Of a stretch of DNA of 64,000 nt, positions 36,559 through 49,552 are shown one piece after another. The notes under the pieces were generated by a model. It was not told the DNA's origin. It worked only from the letters and a program-made list of their open reading frames with translations, and did no database searches. How positions within the stretch are numbered: the first letter of the stretch is position 1; the number at the start of each line of letters is the position of its first letter. Source of the DNA: Capsicum annuum (taxonomy: Eukaryota > Streptophyta > Magnoliopsida > Solanales > Solanaceae); assembly GCF_002878395.1 (NCBI RefSeq), contig NC_061115.1:210133506-210197505 (forward strand). Direction: 5' to 3'. Position numbers and translations under genes: made by a program.

Positions 36559-38761
36559 TTTAATGCCCTGAGTCTGCACCCCAGATATCACACGGTGCTT
36601 GCGACCCCAAAGGACCATATGCCAACCCATGACTGGTACCTGCTGTGAGCACTGAATAATAATATTGAAATAAATGCAAAAGTTAAGCTGAAGTTTCCAT
36701 AAGGTTCATATCTGATAAACAAATATTAATAAATAAATACTGAAAAACTAAATATCTATCTGAATAATCTATGGAGTTGATGGGACAAGTCCTCAACTAA
36801 CTTTGACTACTGAATATATTGAACTACTAAAATACTGAAATGATAAAATCTGTCCTTGAACTATGAGGAGTCACCACTATATCTGCTGTTGATAGTCTGG
36901 GCTGCTAAGTACGGTCAGGAGCCTGTGCATCTAAACCAATGATATAAGACATTATAGCCCAAAAGAAAGAGTATACGTCAGTACTTTAAATATACAGGTA
37001 TTCTGGGGTAGGCTGATATGCAAGGGTTCATATGCATGAACATTAACTGGCTGAATAGTATGAATATAACTAGATGAGAGTACATGTATGACTAAAACTG
37101 CTGAAACAATGATTTTGCAATACTGTGCACATAACTACATATACTGTAACTGAGATCATCCTATTACTGGATACTGAGTTTTGATAACTAAATGACTGAT
37201 ATCTGAGTTTTTCTGATAACTATATTACTGATAGCTGGGTGACTGTCTTTGACAGTCCTGATCCCATAAAACTAAACTGAGTTCCATACTAAGCTGGGTG
37301 ACAGTGTCTAGCATTCCTGATTCTGTAGAACTGAACTGAGTTCTATACTGAGTCTGAAACTAAAATTGTAACTGTGGGAGTATTTATCTAACCAACATAC
37401 CCTTATTATAAACTGAGTTGGGATCCAACCTGTGACCTTAGTTGGAAGGGTGCTAGCACCTTGCCAAGGGATACTAACAATGGTTGTGAGTTAACCTTAT
37501 CTGGCAGGAAGATATTTCATCAACCCTCACTGGCAGGAAAACTCATATGAGATGCATCAACCTTCGTTTGGAAGGAAGATATCTCAACCTACGAAGGCTA
37601 CGTAGTTCTGTAATGCAGGGATTTCCACTAAGGGACAAACCCTCTACTATCAGGAATTCCCCCATCCCTGGGTTTGCTCGATGCTGATTCCTACTCCCAA
37701 CTAAATAAACACTGAACTGATTTCTAGACTGTTCTAGGCTTGACTAAACTATTATTACTCATGATGTCTTACTGAATTAGACCGAGTTCACTGTGTTCTA
37801 TAACTGACTGAGTATTACTGTTAATGACATTACTGAGACAATTCTGTAGCTACTAAAATTCTAGGGAAACAACTAGATTTTTGGGTATTGAATATCCCCA
37901 GGACTCGATAGCATTAAAAGTAAAACATGATCTTAATAGCATACCCATACTATTATGTCATGATTTCACCCTTCAACTCACATGAACATTTTATTAAAAA
38001 CTTGGGGAGCATAATTCATGCACTCATCATGATTACAATCCCAACTCACAAATTCAAAGGGGCTTTTAACATATATCCATATAATACTACACACAGGTTA
38101 GTTACTTCACATGAAACTTATCATAAATTATGGATTAGAAACCCAAATAACATCATAATCATGAATACAATCAAGTTCAACATGAAATTTGTGAAAGCAA
38201 TCAACTTATAGTTTTAAAAGAGGTTCTTGAACTCCAAGAGTGGAAGAAAACTTGGATAAACACCTAACATAACTTTGTAATCAAATTCGTGAGGATTGCG
38301 GTGTATTCTTGAAGCTTGGACTTTAAATTGAATGCCCTAGGGTTTGCTCTTGAGAGAAATTGAGAGAAGGTGAGTGATTTTGCCCCTAGGATAGTTTGAT
38401 CTCGTGTTTTAGGGCTGAATAAAAGTGAAAAAATGACCAAATACTCCACTGGACGCAGACTTTTAATTACTAAAAAACATGTCCAGTGACGCGCAACCGA
38501 CGCATCTCGTCAATGGGGTTAACGCGTTGCATCGATGGGGTCGACGCGATGGCTGATGCGTTATGAAGTTTGAAGTTTGGGTTTCCTTTGATACGATGTT
38601 AAGAAGTTTTAAGTTTTATTATGGGACTACCAAGTTTTCAGTTTATCCTACGCACTTTTATACCATATGAGTTATGCTTATGATTACATGTAAAAGGGTC
38701 TCTCAGGCCTTCATAGTTTAGGATGCCTATCGCGGTTGAGGCCTTGGTTCGGGGCGTGACA
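36559..38761 (-). repeat. Gypsy 5' LTR, minus-strand element
   Basis: About 2.2 kb, from TGTCACGCCCCG (minus strand, 38761) to GGGCATTA. Contains dinucleotide-poor promoter-like DNA and a short CG-rich block at about 38480-38560 (GACGCG, AACGCGTTGC). The matching 3' LTR is absent. It interrupts a thaumatin-like coding fragment at 38762. ORFs at 37927-38449 are chance frames. Confidence 0.75.
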
Positions 38762-39045
38762 TAAGTATAGCTATAAGACCTATGGCATATAGTCTTAAAC
38801 AAGCACAAAAACACAGTTGATTTGCAAGTGTTCTTGTTAGCATATTTCCTTATGCAACAGTATTTTGGTGAATTTGCAGCAAAACAAGCACTTTTACACC
38901 CCACAACTTTTCCTTGATACTTAACAGCCAAATACTCAGGATAACATGGATTCAAATCAGCTTCACAGGCAGCAACTCCACCGCCTGTGCTACCGTGAAT
39001 CGGTATCATTGAAACAGGTATATTGAATCCATCAACTAAACTAAC
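38762..39045 (-). pseudogene. Thaumatin-like protein (PR-5) fragment
   Basis: About 94 uninterrupted codons on the minus strand, beginning VSLVDGFNIPVSMIP, the segment that follows the middle of thaumatin-like proteins. It continues GGGVAACEADLNPC, then CKSACFAANSPKYCC (the highly conserved family motif) and ends at RSYSYTY, where the gypsy LTR cuts in. Nine Cys fit the disulphide pattern of the family, secreted defence or antifungal PR-5 proteins. The signal peptide, N-terminal half and final C-terminal strand are missing. An AG lies just before the first codon, so 39045 could be an old intron-exon border or a breakpoint. No stops inside suggests a fairly recent loss. Confidence 0.85.
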
Positions 39046-39170
39046 CTTATATAATTAAGTCACTTGACGAGTAATTGCATACATGCTATCAGAAAAAGAA
39101 AGAATATATTAGTATTTTTTGGCTAAAACCTCATAAGAGTCTTAATGCGGTTTGAATCCATTTCATTGTG

Positions 39171-39470
39171 TATATATGTTGGTCATAAATTTTTCATCAT
39201 AAACTTATGTTTCTCTTATACTTATATGCTAGATAACTGATACTTTATATTTGTCAAAAATTACTCTTTTTTTAAGAAAAAATTAATTATCTAGTGGTCA
39301 ATATTTGCTTTGAACAATAATGAATTTTTCCAAAGAAGATATCAAATACTACTTAATTAATTCTTTTCTAAAAAAAGAGTATGTTTTGACAAATATAAAG
39401 AATTAGTTATCTTACATAACTATGAAAAAAATTAGAATTTATAACAGAATATTTATGACCGACATATATA
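39171..39470. mobile_element. Foldback/MITE-like element, 300 bp
   Basis: The outer 120 bp on each side are inverted copies: TATATATGTTGGTCATAAAT at the left, its complement with one change at 39451-39470, and an inner conserved arm CTTTATATTTGTCAAAA repeated in reverse near 39386-39402. A 65-bp loop separates the arms. The target duplication is unclear, possibly TA. No coding capacity. Confidence 0.75.
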
Positions 39471-39556
39471 TCAGTCACCAAATCATTATAATTTTATGAT
39501 GGAATTCATCAATAATACATATTATTTAACCTTGCACAAAGAAAGGAAGGAACAAC

Positions 39557-39838
39557 CACATTTTTGCCCTACCAAGCCCTAAACTTGGTTGTTCATTACC
39601 AAATAATCAACAATTCTATCTAAAATTTGTCAAAATCATAATTACTAATATAAGAAGTTTAGTAGCAATAATATTATCATTGCTTGAATGTACTTTCACA
39701 TTTTTGCCCTACCAAGTCCTAAACTTGGTTGTTCATTACCAAATAATCAACAATTCTATCTGAAATTTGCCAAAAATCATAATTACTAATATAAGAAGTT
39801 TAGTAGCAATATTATCATCATTTCTTGAATGCACTTTC
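39557..39838. repeat. 140-bp tandem duplication
   Basis: 39557-39696 and 39697-39838 are about 90 percent alike, both starting CACATTTTTGCCCTACCAAG and ending ACTTTCA. Open frames on either strand here are chance results. Confidence 0.85.
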
Positions 39839-40311
39839 ACAAATCTCTCCACCACAACTTTTTTATTATCACACAAACTAATTATCCTCCATGCCCTCCA
39901 TATTAATTTTATCAAAACAGAATTGAGATCTTTTAGTGTAATAATTGGTATCTTTACTGGCACTCCCTGTAATTACTACTAAATCCTTTAGCGATGTTAA
40001 ATCTAATGACAATTAAATAATTATCGATTAAAAATTTGTCAGTAATTTATATTGCCACTAAAATGCCTATTCAATATTGATAAAGACCTTTATTTTTATA
40101 GTGATAGCATATTTTTATAGTACAAGTTGGAGTACATATACAAGTTTTGCCCCCCCCCCCCCTCCCAGAAAAAAACCTTTTATTAACATTTAATTTAATA
40201 TTTAACTCTAAATATTTTATTTTAATTAATGTCCAATAGTTTTGGTTAGTAATTTTTTTTTGGTAAAAGGTTCAATTGAAGTGAAACGTAATGAAATATC
40301 CATGAACATAA
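39839..40311. other. Unassigned intergenic DNA with poly-C run
   Basis: AT-rich sequence before the copia element, without a coding signal. Holds a run of 13 C at 40150-40162. The last five bases, CATAA (40307-40311), are the probable target site of the copia element. Confidence 0.6.
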
Positions 40312-41749
40312 TGTTAGAATGTACTATTAATCATGTAATTTGAGTTATAGTACTATATTTTCATCCCATGTAAAGAAAATTTATTATATTAATAAAATCT
40401 TAATTTCAATAGATCAGTGCATTAACATGTGTGTCCTTTACTTATGTAGTAGAAAATTTTGTGTATGGAGTATTTTAACTCATGCATGAACAACTAAAAT
40501 TATTGGTTCTTATAAGTTATAAATTAATGTTCACAATGAAAGATGAAGTAGAACAAACATCTTGTTGATTGTAGCATGAGATTAAATATAATTTGACCTT
40601 AGTTATGGGAATGGTAATATTTCAACTACTTGTGCTAGTACATTTCATATGTATTGACCGGACCAATTAGAGATATTCGTTTATGTTCAAAATTTCAATA
40701 AATGACTTCTCTAGTCCATTACATGTACTAATACTTTTAATCTTGATATAATTATCATGATCTATGTGGTTTGGTTATTCTTTTAATCTATGTAAAGGTG
40801 AGACTCTTTTTTGAGTCAATATATTCCTAATAGGTTGGATGATGACAAATCACTTAGTCAAATATTAATTAGTTGATAGAACCATATCTCAGACTTAGAT
40901 AGAAGACACCCCTTTATGGTTGCTTATAAGTTTTCATGTGAAAACCCTGCAGGTGGATTTTATATCTGTCATGTGAAATAAGTTAAGCATTATAAATAAA
41001 ATATTAAATTAATCAATGAGTTAAATTTTTCAGAGAATTTAATTTAATTAATTGAAGTCGGTAATTCTAATATGGGAAATTAAATAAGATGTAATGGTAG
41101 ATTTCGAAATTAAATTGAGGAGTGCAATTAAAGATTTTTAGTGGAATAGTTTGTAATTTATTATGATATGATAATTCATTGATTACCGAATTAATATCAT
41201 AGTTGGAAGCCTCAATTAATAAAATTTCAGTCCCTACTATGTCTGATTAACTAATCAATTTTAAAAAAGAAAAAGATTTCTTTTTAGAAAAGTAATTGTA
41301 TTGGTCTTCTATATAAAGGGACTTTAATATCAATAAACTATGTTTTAATGCCCATAAAGAGTTGAAAATGTTTTGCCCTTAATAGGGATAATTAAGGCAA
41401 AACGTCTTGCCTATTATAGTGCCATTAAGGCAGAAGTGATGGCCAAAAAAATATTTGTCCTTTCTCCTCCCATCTTCAATGGAAGATTGAGATAAATAAG
41501 GGTTGTTTTTTCAGCTGAAAGATTATCCTTTTCCAGAAAAAAAAGTAACTTTCCCACACTAGTGTTGATGAAAAAAGTTAATCAGAAAGTAGTATAAGGT
41601 AGCAGATCTGGCAAACAAGGCGTTGAACGATTTGTGTGAAAGCTTCAAGAGGTAAGTTTTCTGATTTTTGTTTTGATTATGTTATCTATATTATATGTAA
41701 GTTATATTGATCTTGTAGAATTATTTCTTCCGTTGTGCCTGTTCTAACA
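40312..41749 (+). repeat. Copia 5' LTR
   Basis: 1438 bp with ends TGTTAGAA and TTCTAACA, a perfect 8-bp terminal inverted repeat. Related to the LTRs at 9315-10758 (reversed) and 57554-58958. Confidence 0.92.
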
Positions 41750-41751
41750 AT

Positions 41752-41763
41752 TGGTATCAAAGC
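41752..41763 (+). other. Copia primer binding site
   Basis: TGGTATCAAAGC, two bases after the LTR: initiator-Met tRNA primer site with one change from TGGTATCAGAGC. Confidence 0.85.
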
Positions 41764-42780
41764 TCTTCTTATATATGCTAGATAAGGTAAAAGAAATTAC
41801 ATAATTTGTTGCATATATTTCAAATAATAATTGAATAAATCATGTTGTTGCTGGTTGTTTTTCTTGTTTTTGATATCATGTTGTTGCTAGCTGCTTTTCA
41901 TGGTTTTTTATGATGTTATTGATTTCAAGAGAATCTCAGTTTATCATCAAGAAAGCATAAAACAAATTTTGCATAGTTTTGTAAAAATTAGTTTTGTAGA
42001 ATAAGGGAATATTATGATGAGTTTCGACTAAACCCAACCATAGTCTTTACTCACTGTATGAATAGTAGTATTAAGGCCAAACAGTGCAGGCAGCCCTGCT
42101 GACCCTTGCAACAGCTCAGCCAATAATTGTCATTTGGTTGGTTTCGGGATTTTTTTAGTTTTTTTATGATCTCTGAATTACCTAAAATTTGGTACATTTA
42201 TTGGAAACGAGCCACTAAACAATACTCATAATAATTATGAACCAAGCCATTTTTTAGCCTTCGAGGTCGTTTTGATGAGTTTTTAGGTGTTTTTATATTT
42301 TTGTAAAAATTAAAAATTCTGAAAAAAAATAATCTTTTGCTAGCCATTGGTGATAGGGATCATTCCTTATGATTTCCAGTGGTTCATAATAGTAAATAAT
42401 ATGAGTTTACATGTTGATATAAATCATCTTCCCCATCGGATAAACTTGTATAATGTAAAATTGTTTTACAGTCTCCTGTTTTTGATAACTTGTATTAACT
42501 TTTCAACTAAGTTACATGTTGGTTCAATAGTACAGAGACTTATGGAATGTGATATTTATCTAACTTTAATCATTATTTTCTGTCTAACTGAGTTAGTTCT
42601 ATTTTATTTAAGAGATTAAATATCTGACAGTACATGTATATTTGCTTAAATGGTTAAGTTTCACTAACAATTTAACTGTTTATGTGCATGGTTATATATA
42701 TAATGTGTTTTTTATGAATTTTATTATTCTACAGCATGTCTAATGATCTATTTTTTATTGGATTATATAAAAAATTAACC
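41764..42780 (+). other. Copia untranslated leader
   Basis: About 1 kb between primer site and gag ATG. The frame at 42347-42619 shows no gag similarity and is probably chance. Confidence 0.6.
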
Positions 42781-43605
42781 ATGTCTTTGTTCAATTCCTT
42801 AACTTCTATCCTGAATTAAAATAAACTAGAAGGCCCTAACTATGTGGACTGGAAATGTAATTTGGATATTGTTCTTACTGCTGAGGGCTTTAAATTTGTG
42901 CTGGTTGAGGAATGTCTTGTTAAGTCAGTTGAACCCACTGATGATGTGTTTAAATTTTATGATTAGTGGGTTAATGCTGACGAGATAGCAAGATGCTACA
43001 TTCTTGCCTCTATGGAAAATGTGTTGCAGCATCAATATCAGTCCATGACTATTGCTTATAATATGCTTGAATCTTTCAAAGAGATGTTTGGTAAGCAAAA
43101 TTGTGCTGCAAAGTAGATGGACATGAAAGCTCTTTTGACCACTAAAATGGTTGAAAGAACTTTGGTAAGGGAACATGTTCTTAAAATGATGAGTCTATTA
43201 AATGAACTAGAAATTCTTGGTGCAGTTATTGATAAGGAATCTCAGGTTGAGATGGTCCTGTAGGCTCTGCCGGACAGTTTTCAATAGTTTTAATTGAATT
43301 ATAACATGAATAAGATGGAATTATCTTTTGTAAAACTGTTGAATGAGCTGTAAGCAGCAGAATCTATCATTAAGCAACAAGCTCCTCCTGCGACGTTGAT
43401 GGTTAACAAACCTTCGTCTTCGACTTCTAAGCCAAAAGGTAAAAAGAAAAAGAAGAAGTACCATACGGTGTCAGGTGCTAATTATGGTGTGTCTAAGCCT
43501 AAGGGCAAGTTCTATCATTGCAAGTAACCTGGTCATTATAGGAAACAGTGTCCCGACTACATAGGAAAGATGCAGAAACAAGATAAATCTTTTTCATGTC
43601 ATTGA
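42781..43605 (+). pseudogene. Copia gag
   Basis: Starts ATGTCTTTG at 42781. Motifs in order: KLEGPNYVDWKCNLDIVL (about 42830), ARCYILASMENVLQHQYQ (about 42990), LKMMSLLNELEILGAVIDK (about 43175), a Lys-rich linker (PKGKKKKKK near 43435) and a zinc knuckle FYHCK.PGHYRKQCPDY (about 43510) with a stop inside. The protein would assemble virus-like particles and bind element RNA. At least five in-frame stops (near 42820, 42964, 43117, 43261, 43527). Confidence 0.85.
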
Positions 43606-44911
43606 AACATTTTTAGCCGCTGTTTCTACCTAATGTTGGGCTATAAATTCGAGATCCACTAATCATATCTTCACGTCATTGCTGGGGTTTCAGGAAATAT
43701 GAATCCTAAGTGAAAATGAACTGAACATGTTTCAAGCAAATGGGGAACCAACACCAGCCTTAGCTATAGGAGATATTTCTATTTTGTTTAGTAGTTCTAG
43801 AGTTTTAAGAATGAATAGTGTTCTTTACGTACCTTCTATAAGAAGGAATTTATTTTCAATTTCAAGAATAATGGATTTTGGTTATAATGTTTAGTTTGTT
43901 AATAATTGTGCAATTATTAAGTTTAATAAGTATTTTATTATTTCTGCTCCTAGAATACATGCTTTGTTTGTATTTGATGTTTCCCATAATATGCTACAAA
44001 CAATGGGAATCAATAATGTTCATTAATCACATAAAAGAAAACATATTTCGGAATTGAGTGAAACATACTTATGGTTCTTACGTCGAGGTCCTATTAACAT
44101 AATTAGGATTTCACGGTTGGTTTCTGATGGACCTTTGAGTTCATTGAAAGTGGAGGCACTTTCAACTAGTGAATCCTGTTTAGAAGGTAAAATAACCAAG
44201 AGACTTTTTCCTTCCAAAGGAAATAAAGCCTGAAATAAATTAGAATCAATTCATACTGATTTGTGTGGTCCTATGAATATACAAACAAGAGGTGGTTTTG
44301 AGTAATTTTTGACTTTCAAAGATGATTACTCAAAATATGAATACATTTATTTATTGCACCGTAAATCTGAATGCTTTGAAAAATTCAAAGAATTTAAGAT
44401 GGAAACGAAAAAGTGACATAACAAAGATATTCATACTTTGCGATATTATCGTGGTGGTGAATACCTTTTTGAGGAATTCATTAAAAACTTATCAGAATTA
44501 AGAATTACAACTCAATAATTTTCTTTGGGAATGACACAACAAAATGGTGTGGCAGAACAAAGAAATAGAACTCTTATGGAAATGGTTAGATCAATGTTAA
44601 GTTATTTAGATTTGCCTTGTTCTTTTTGGGGTTATACATTAGAAACAATAAATTATATTCTGGACTTGGTTTCTTCAAAATCAGTACCTTTAACCCCATT
44701 TGAATTGTGGAGTAGGCTCAAGCCTAGTCTACGACATATTCAGGTTCGGGGTTGTCCAACACATATGCTAAAAGGAAAAGATGATAAATTAAAATCTAGA
44801 ACAGAAGTGTGTGTTTTTATTGGATATTCAAAAGGGATGAAAGAGGGTTTATTTTATTGTCCTAAGGAACAGAAGGTAATTGTTTCGACAAATGCCAGAT
44901 TTCTTGAAGAG
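43606..44911 (+). pseudogene. Copia protease and integrase part
   Basis: Protease region reads WAINSRSTNHI (about 43638), where the family has D-S-G in the active site, so the catalytic Asp is Asn. VLYVPSIRRNLFSIS (about 43824) is the conserved C-terminal protease segment. Integrase: IHTDLCGPMNIQTRGGF (about 44250), DDYSKYEYIYLL, then RYYRGGEY at about 44442, where the second catalytic Asp of the usual DRGGEY is Tyr. QQNGVAEQRNRTLMEMVRSML (44537-44600) keeps the Glu. Reading ends in VCVFIGYSKGMKEG.. and FLEE at 44911, where the nested element is inserted. It resumes at 55543. Confidence 0.85.
44907..44911. other. Target duplication AAGAG (left copy)
   Basis: Five bases directly before the nested LTR element; repeated exactly at 55538-55542. 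Confidence 0.9.
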
Positions 44912-46855
44912 TGTAGACACGTAATTTTATCCCTACAAAAATTATTTTCAACCTATTTACCTTATCCTACTGTGTACCCTCAACTATGTGATGATTTTCC
45001 TACTAGAAAACAAAATAAGAAATCCCTAACAAACCCAATCCCCAATATTCTTTTGATAACAAAATTAACCACTCCCCTCAGTAAAATTTTGGCACCTCAC
45101 ATCAACACCCCATACCCTACCCCCCACATACCTCTATACCCCTAGGATACCCCCTCCCCTCATAGTTTTAACAAAATAAACACACTATAACATATAAGGG
45201 GACACGAAATATACATATTTTTTCCTCTCACAAAACACACACCACGCCACTTTGAAAAGTTTTCTCCATTTTTTATACATATACAGCTCCATACATACAC
45301 AATATGCACACCACACCGCATATACAATATGCACACCACACCATTCTTGAGGAACACTTTATTTTTTCTATTTGATAAAGATACAGAAAGATACACATAC
45401 AGATCCGATCGAGAGAGTGAGGGATTGGGTGAAAACTGAGAGATAGTGAGAGAAGAGAAAGGTGAGTAAGGGAGAGAAATAGGGAAGTCCATTCCAGTGA
45501 CTAGATCTCACAGAGATCCAACCAAAACGACTAAAGCCGACGAATTCCACCGGAATCGGCTCCACCAGCTAGGATTGGTGAACCTATTTTCCCACCTTGC
45601 ATTATTTTTTCAACAAAAATCAGCCCCATTGAGTCAGTTTTGGAAAAACCCACCTGAAAATCCATAAAATTTGGTGACCAAATTGCAAAGCAGTCACAGG
45701 TTTTGCCAGAGGTGCAACTATTGTTTGTATTGGTGAAAATAGTAAAAAGGTTTATCAAAATTGGACTGGTTCTATTTGAGGAGGTCGAGGTATATTAAAT
45801 TTGGACTGATTTCATTGTTGGGGTCTGATTCTAGGTTTATCGGCGAGGATCCTATCTTTTGATTGAGTGATCCTATATTTTATTATTTTTCATATTCGAT
45901 GCATTGAATTGAGTGTTATCGGTTGCTTGATCTTTGTTGATGATGAATAGTGGTTTGTTTTGATTCTTTGTATAATTCCATTGATTATGGATTGTGTGAT
46001 GAAATGATACCTCGTTAACAATTAAAATCAGTCATTTGGTGGCGAGAATTAAAAATTGACAAAGGTGAATATTGATTAGTTTGATTCATTGATGGTTATC
46101 TGAGTTGAAATGAACACCGATTATGTTGTTGAACCCGATAGTGTCATGATTTAGGCCAAATTTGATAGGCAAATTTCAAGTTTTGGGGTAAACAACTCGT
46201 AGGATTCTATATCATTGAATATGTGAATGTCTATGTTGAATGATTTCTCCACTTTTATTACATTTTATCAAATATATTAATTCGTTGGGGAATGCCCCAA
46301 GGTCACATTGTAGTTATTCACTGGGGAATGCCTTGAAGTATTATGTAAGCAAAGGAGGCCCGTAATCTAGGCCTGAGGCACCGGGTGGAGCATAGTTTAG
46401 GATTAGCGTAGGTTTACATTTCAGTATCTTTTATTTCAGACTGTAATAATTGGACTGGACATTATTATTTTGGACTAGTTTTATTTTGTTTTGTTTGTTT
46501 GTTTGTTTGTTTTGTGTGTTTTATCGGTTTATACATTTCATAGTGTTTACTAGACGATATATACTCTACGAAGCGACCGTGGTAGAATCATGGGATCAAA
46601 GGGTGCCTAACACCTTCCCCTTGGTCGATAGAATTCCTTAACCGTAATCTCTGTTCATGGATTAGTCTTAAAGAGTCAAAATCATTTTGAAAGTGGATAT
46701 CCAAGGGTGACTTGGCACACCCGATTTATGCCAAGTTGCGACTCTGAGTTTTGAATAACAATCCTTTTTGAAACAAATTTTTATTTTTTGTCACTAACTA
46801 ATAAAAAAACTTACGAACTTAAAATCCATTTTTTTGGTTAAAAAGGGATGTGATA
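44912..46855 (+). repeat. Tat/Ogre-like 5' LTR
   Basis: 1944 bp from TGTAGACACGTAA to TGTGATA (usual end CA is TA). Matches 53510-55537 along its length. A short repeat around GGGGAATGCC occurs twice near 46288-46335. ORFs at 44912-46641 inside it are chance frames. Confidence 0.85.
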
Positions 46856-46876
46856 GCTCTGGGATCTCTGCTGGGA
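46856..46876 (+). other. Possible primer binding site, Arg-tRNA type
   Basis: Sequence after the LTR reads GCTCTGGGATCTCTGCTGGG. It resembles the TGGCGACTCTGCTGGGGA type that I recall as an Arg-tRNA site in Ogre-like elements, with mismatches. Confidence 0.5.
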
Positions 46877-48480
46877 ACCTTAGAATTCGAGCTTCAATTG
46901 ATGAGTTGTATCGGCTTAGTTTGACACTATGGGTAAATAAGCGTTGTTTGTGTTATCGTTGTGTTTTATTGTTTTATCATTTTTGAGTGCCTACGTGCTG
47001 TTTATTTATAGTTTTTATCTTAGGTGTTACCGCTTTATATCTAGCATCATTTGCTTAACTCGAATCATTTCTCTTGCAACTAGTCCCGTAGTACACGTGT
47101 GTACACGACCTCTAGTTGAGTCACCCTTATTTTAGGAGGGAGAGCCGTTGGGTATATGGAGTAGGTGGAAAGATGTTGCAACAACTATCGATCACATGCT
47201 CCTATGAACAGCCTTGTTAGTGAACCCTAGCCAAGATCATCCTTTAGGTCATGCTTATCTGCATCATATTGATATCTAGCGGGACCCACTTAGTCCATTT
47301 TAGGATACTCACCCCTAAAGCATTCCTACGTGCTAATTGTTGCGTCTTTGAGGGTAACAGGGTCATTTGATGGACTGATTTGAAAAAAACATGTGCTAGA
47401 ATTAAATTAAAGTGTGTAGGCGAGGAAATATTGAAAAAAAAGTAAAAAAAGTTATTAAAAAAAAGGTCTTGTAGTTTTAGGAGTTTTTTATGCCTTTTGT
47501 TTTCTACAATTCAAAAATTCAAAATAATTTTTTAACTTTTGTACTCATTCTCTCATAAAACAAAAAAAAAAAAAATCAAAAGATTTTTCTTTTGTTCTCT
47601 TTAACAAGCAATCATAATTCGAAAATTTCAAAAAGATTATTTCCAATAGGAGATTTTTATAAAAGAAAAATGCAAAAAAAAAAAAATGGTAGAAGTTTTT
47701 TACATTTCATATAATGAAAATACCAAAAAGATTTTTCTTTCATAGTGGTTGGTATCGGTTTTTTGTGATGTGTCAAATTAAAAACCCCCAAAAAAATTTT
47801 ATTTGACGTTTTTAATCATTTGTCTTTGGTCGTGTCTCTTAAGTCAAGGTTCAGTTTGTTATTTAATCCTTAGTTTTCCAATCTGGATGAACCATGCACA
47901 CCTGATTCTCCTTTCTCGGGAGTGAGATACGTAGGCAGCCCTTCGTGGGTTCGGTGATCTTATTTAGAAAATTCAAAAATATTTTCTTCTCTTCATTTAG
48001 AGTAGGTGTTTCATACATCTTTGAAAGAAAATTATAAAAAGATTTCCCTTTAAAAGTTTCAAGTTTCATTGCCATTTGAAATTCAAAACCGAAAACCCCC
48101 AAAAAAATTTCTTTGTTAATCATAAGTTTCATTTTGACAATTTATTATTTTCTTTTCTTCTTAATGTTTCAAGAAAAAGAAAATGAAAGAGAGTTTGATC
48201 GGTCATATTGTGCCAAAACTTTACGAACTACACACACCTGATTCTCCTCTCCCGAAGGTGAGATATGTAGGTGTCCTTCTTGGGTTCGGTGATATTTTTT
48301 AAAGGAAAAATAGGTTTTTGAAAAAAAGTGTTGAACTCTAACTCATTGGATATCTCTTGTTCAGTTAGTTTAAAGTGAATGGTTTGTGGCATTTTGGTTG
48401 GTCCTCCACATCACACCAAATCCAAGGAAGAGTTAGTTGTGTCTAACAAGGATATAGAAAGTGACATCATGGATCAAACA
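46877..48480 (+). other. Tat/Ogre-like leader with repeated module
   Basis: Long untranslated leader with poly-A and AAAAATTT-rich stretches. A 60-bp module occurs twice (47897-47960 and 48233-48296), each with CACACCTGATTCTCCT, GTGAGATA.GTAGG and GGGTTCGGTGAT. I have seen this phrase in leaders of related elements; its role is unknown to me. The minus-strand frame 47863-48132 is a shadow. Confidence 0.6.
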
Positions 48481-49552
48481 AAGAGAAATAAAAATGAGAG
48501 CTTAAAGCAAAAGATTAGAGACTAAGGCAAAAAATGACGGAAGTGCACCGAGCTTGGGTCAGTGGGTTGCCTCCCCCTCTATTTTCCGCTATTAATCCCA
48601 CAAATACCTCGAGTTTTCCACCAAACTCGCAAAATCAGTTTCCTGCTGTTGTTGATGCACTAAAACATGACTCATAATTCATTCCAAGACAAAAGTATCC
48701 TAATGCTTCCATCACTCATTATCTAGCTCTTTAGTATAAATCTATAACATTGACAACACCACATACTGTCTGTGCTTTTATTGCTCAACCGTCTACCGAG
48801 GTTTCCACTTTGGCTATCAATCCAATAATTGTGCTACCCTAATCTGCTAGTGGACCTATGTTCAATACTCTTAATGATTATTGCTATACTCTGTAGCCCA
48901 CATCAATGTTAATTGGGCCACCAAAATTTCTTAACAAGAAGTCTAGCATGCCAGAAGAGCCAATGAAAATGGTTGGAAAAATGAAGAGTGAAGAAAATGC
49001 TATGAAAAGTTCCCTAGGACCTGCTGGTAAAGAAGATGTTTCATACAAAGACTGGGGCATGACTTCAAGTGTTAACCTTCCTCCATTCCTTCAGATGTCA
49101 AAATTTGAGGAGCAAGATGGACATAAGGAGTTTGCAAAATAGTTGGGATGATATTGCAATCAATTAAGGGAAACTGAAGGAAAGAAGAATGGGAAAGATG
49201 TAGCTACTATTATAGTTGGACAACGGGCTCGTCCAAGAAGACCACATCGTCATTACCCTCGGTCTCAAGCCTAAATTCATACCTCCACCTCTATATAATC
49301 ACTCCCAAAATCCATTGTACTTTATTTCCCTACCTCCATATCCAATATAGCGCATACAACCATATGTTCAACCCCTTTCTTACCCACAATGGCGCGCATT
49401 CACTCCTCATAGTCATCCTCCAACTTTACCAACATATTGAAGCCCTTCTAGGCACGATGTTTATCAAAGTCAAATAATGAAAAGAGGCATAAGTATAGGG
49501 ATAGCTTCACACCAATTGGAGAATCATATTCCAATTTGTTCTGGAGATTAGC
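48481..49552 (+). pseudogene. Tat/Ogre-like gag fragment
   Basis: Plus-strand phrases in order: a start-region segment EVHRAWVSGLPPP (about 48538), an open frame 48906-49142 ending LPPFLQMSKFEEQDGHKEFAK (family form LPPKFKMPKFEKYDGTG..), then QLRETEGKKNGKDVATIIVGQ (about 49165-49225) and FTPIGESYSNLF (about 49508). Stops and gaps lie between them. It is cut at about 49552 by a reversed gypsy LTR. Confidence 0.7.

Noticed and set aside
37927..38211. 94-codon plus-strand ORF
   Set aside because: It lies inside the minus-strand gypsy LTR and has no recognisable domain.
38638..38761. C-terminal part of the thaumatin-like ORF
   Set aside because: These codons are LTR sequence read through by chance; the gene similarity ends at 38762.
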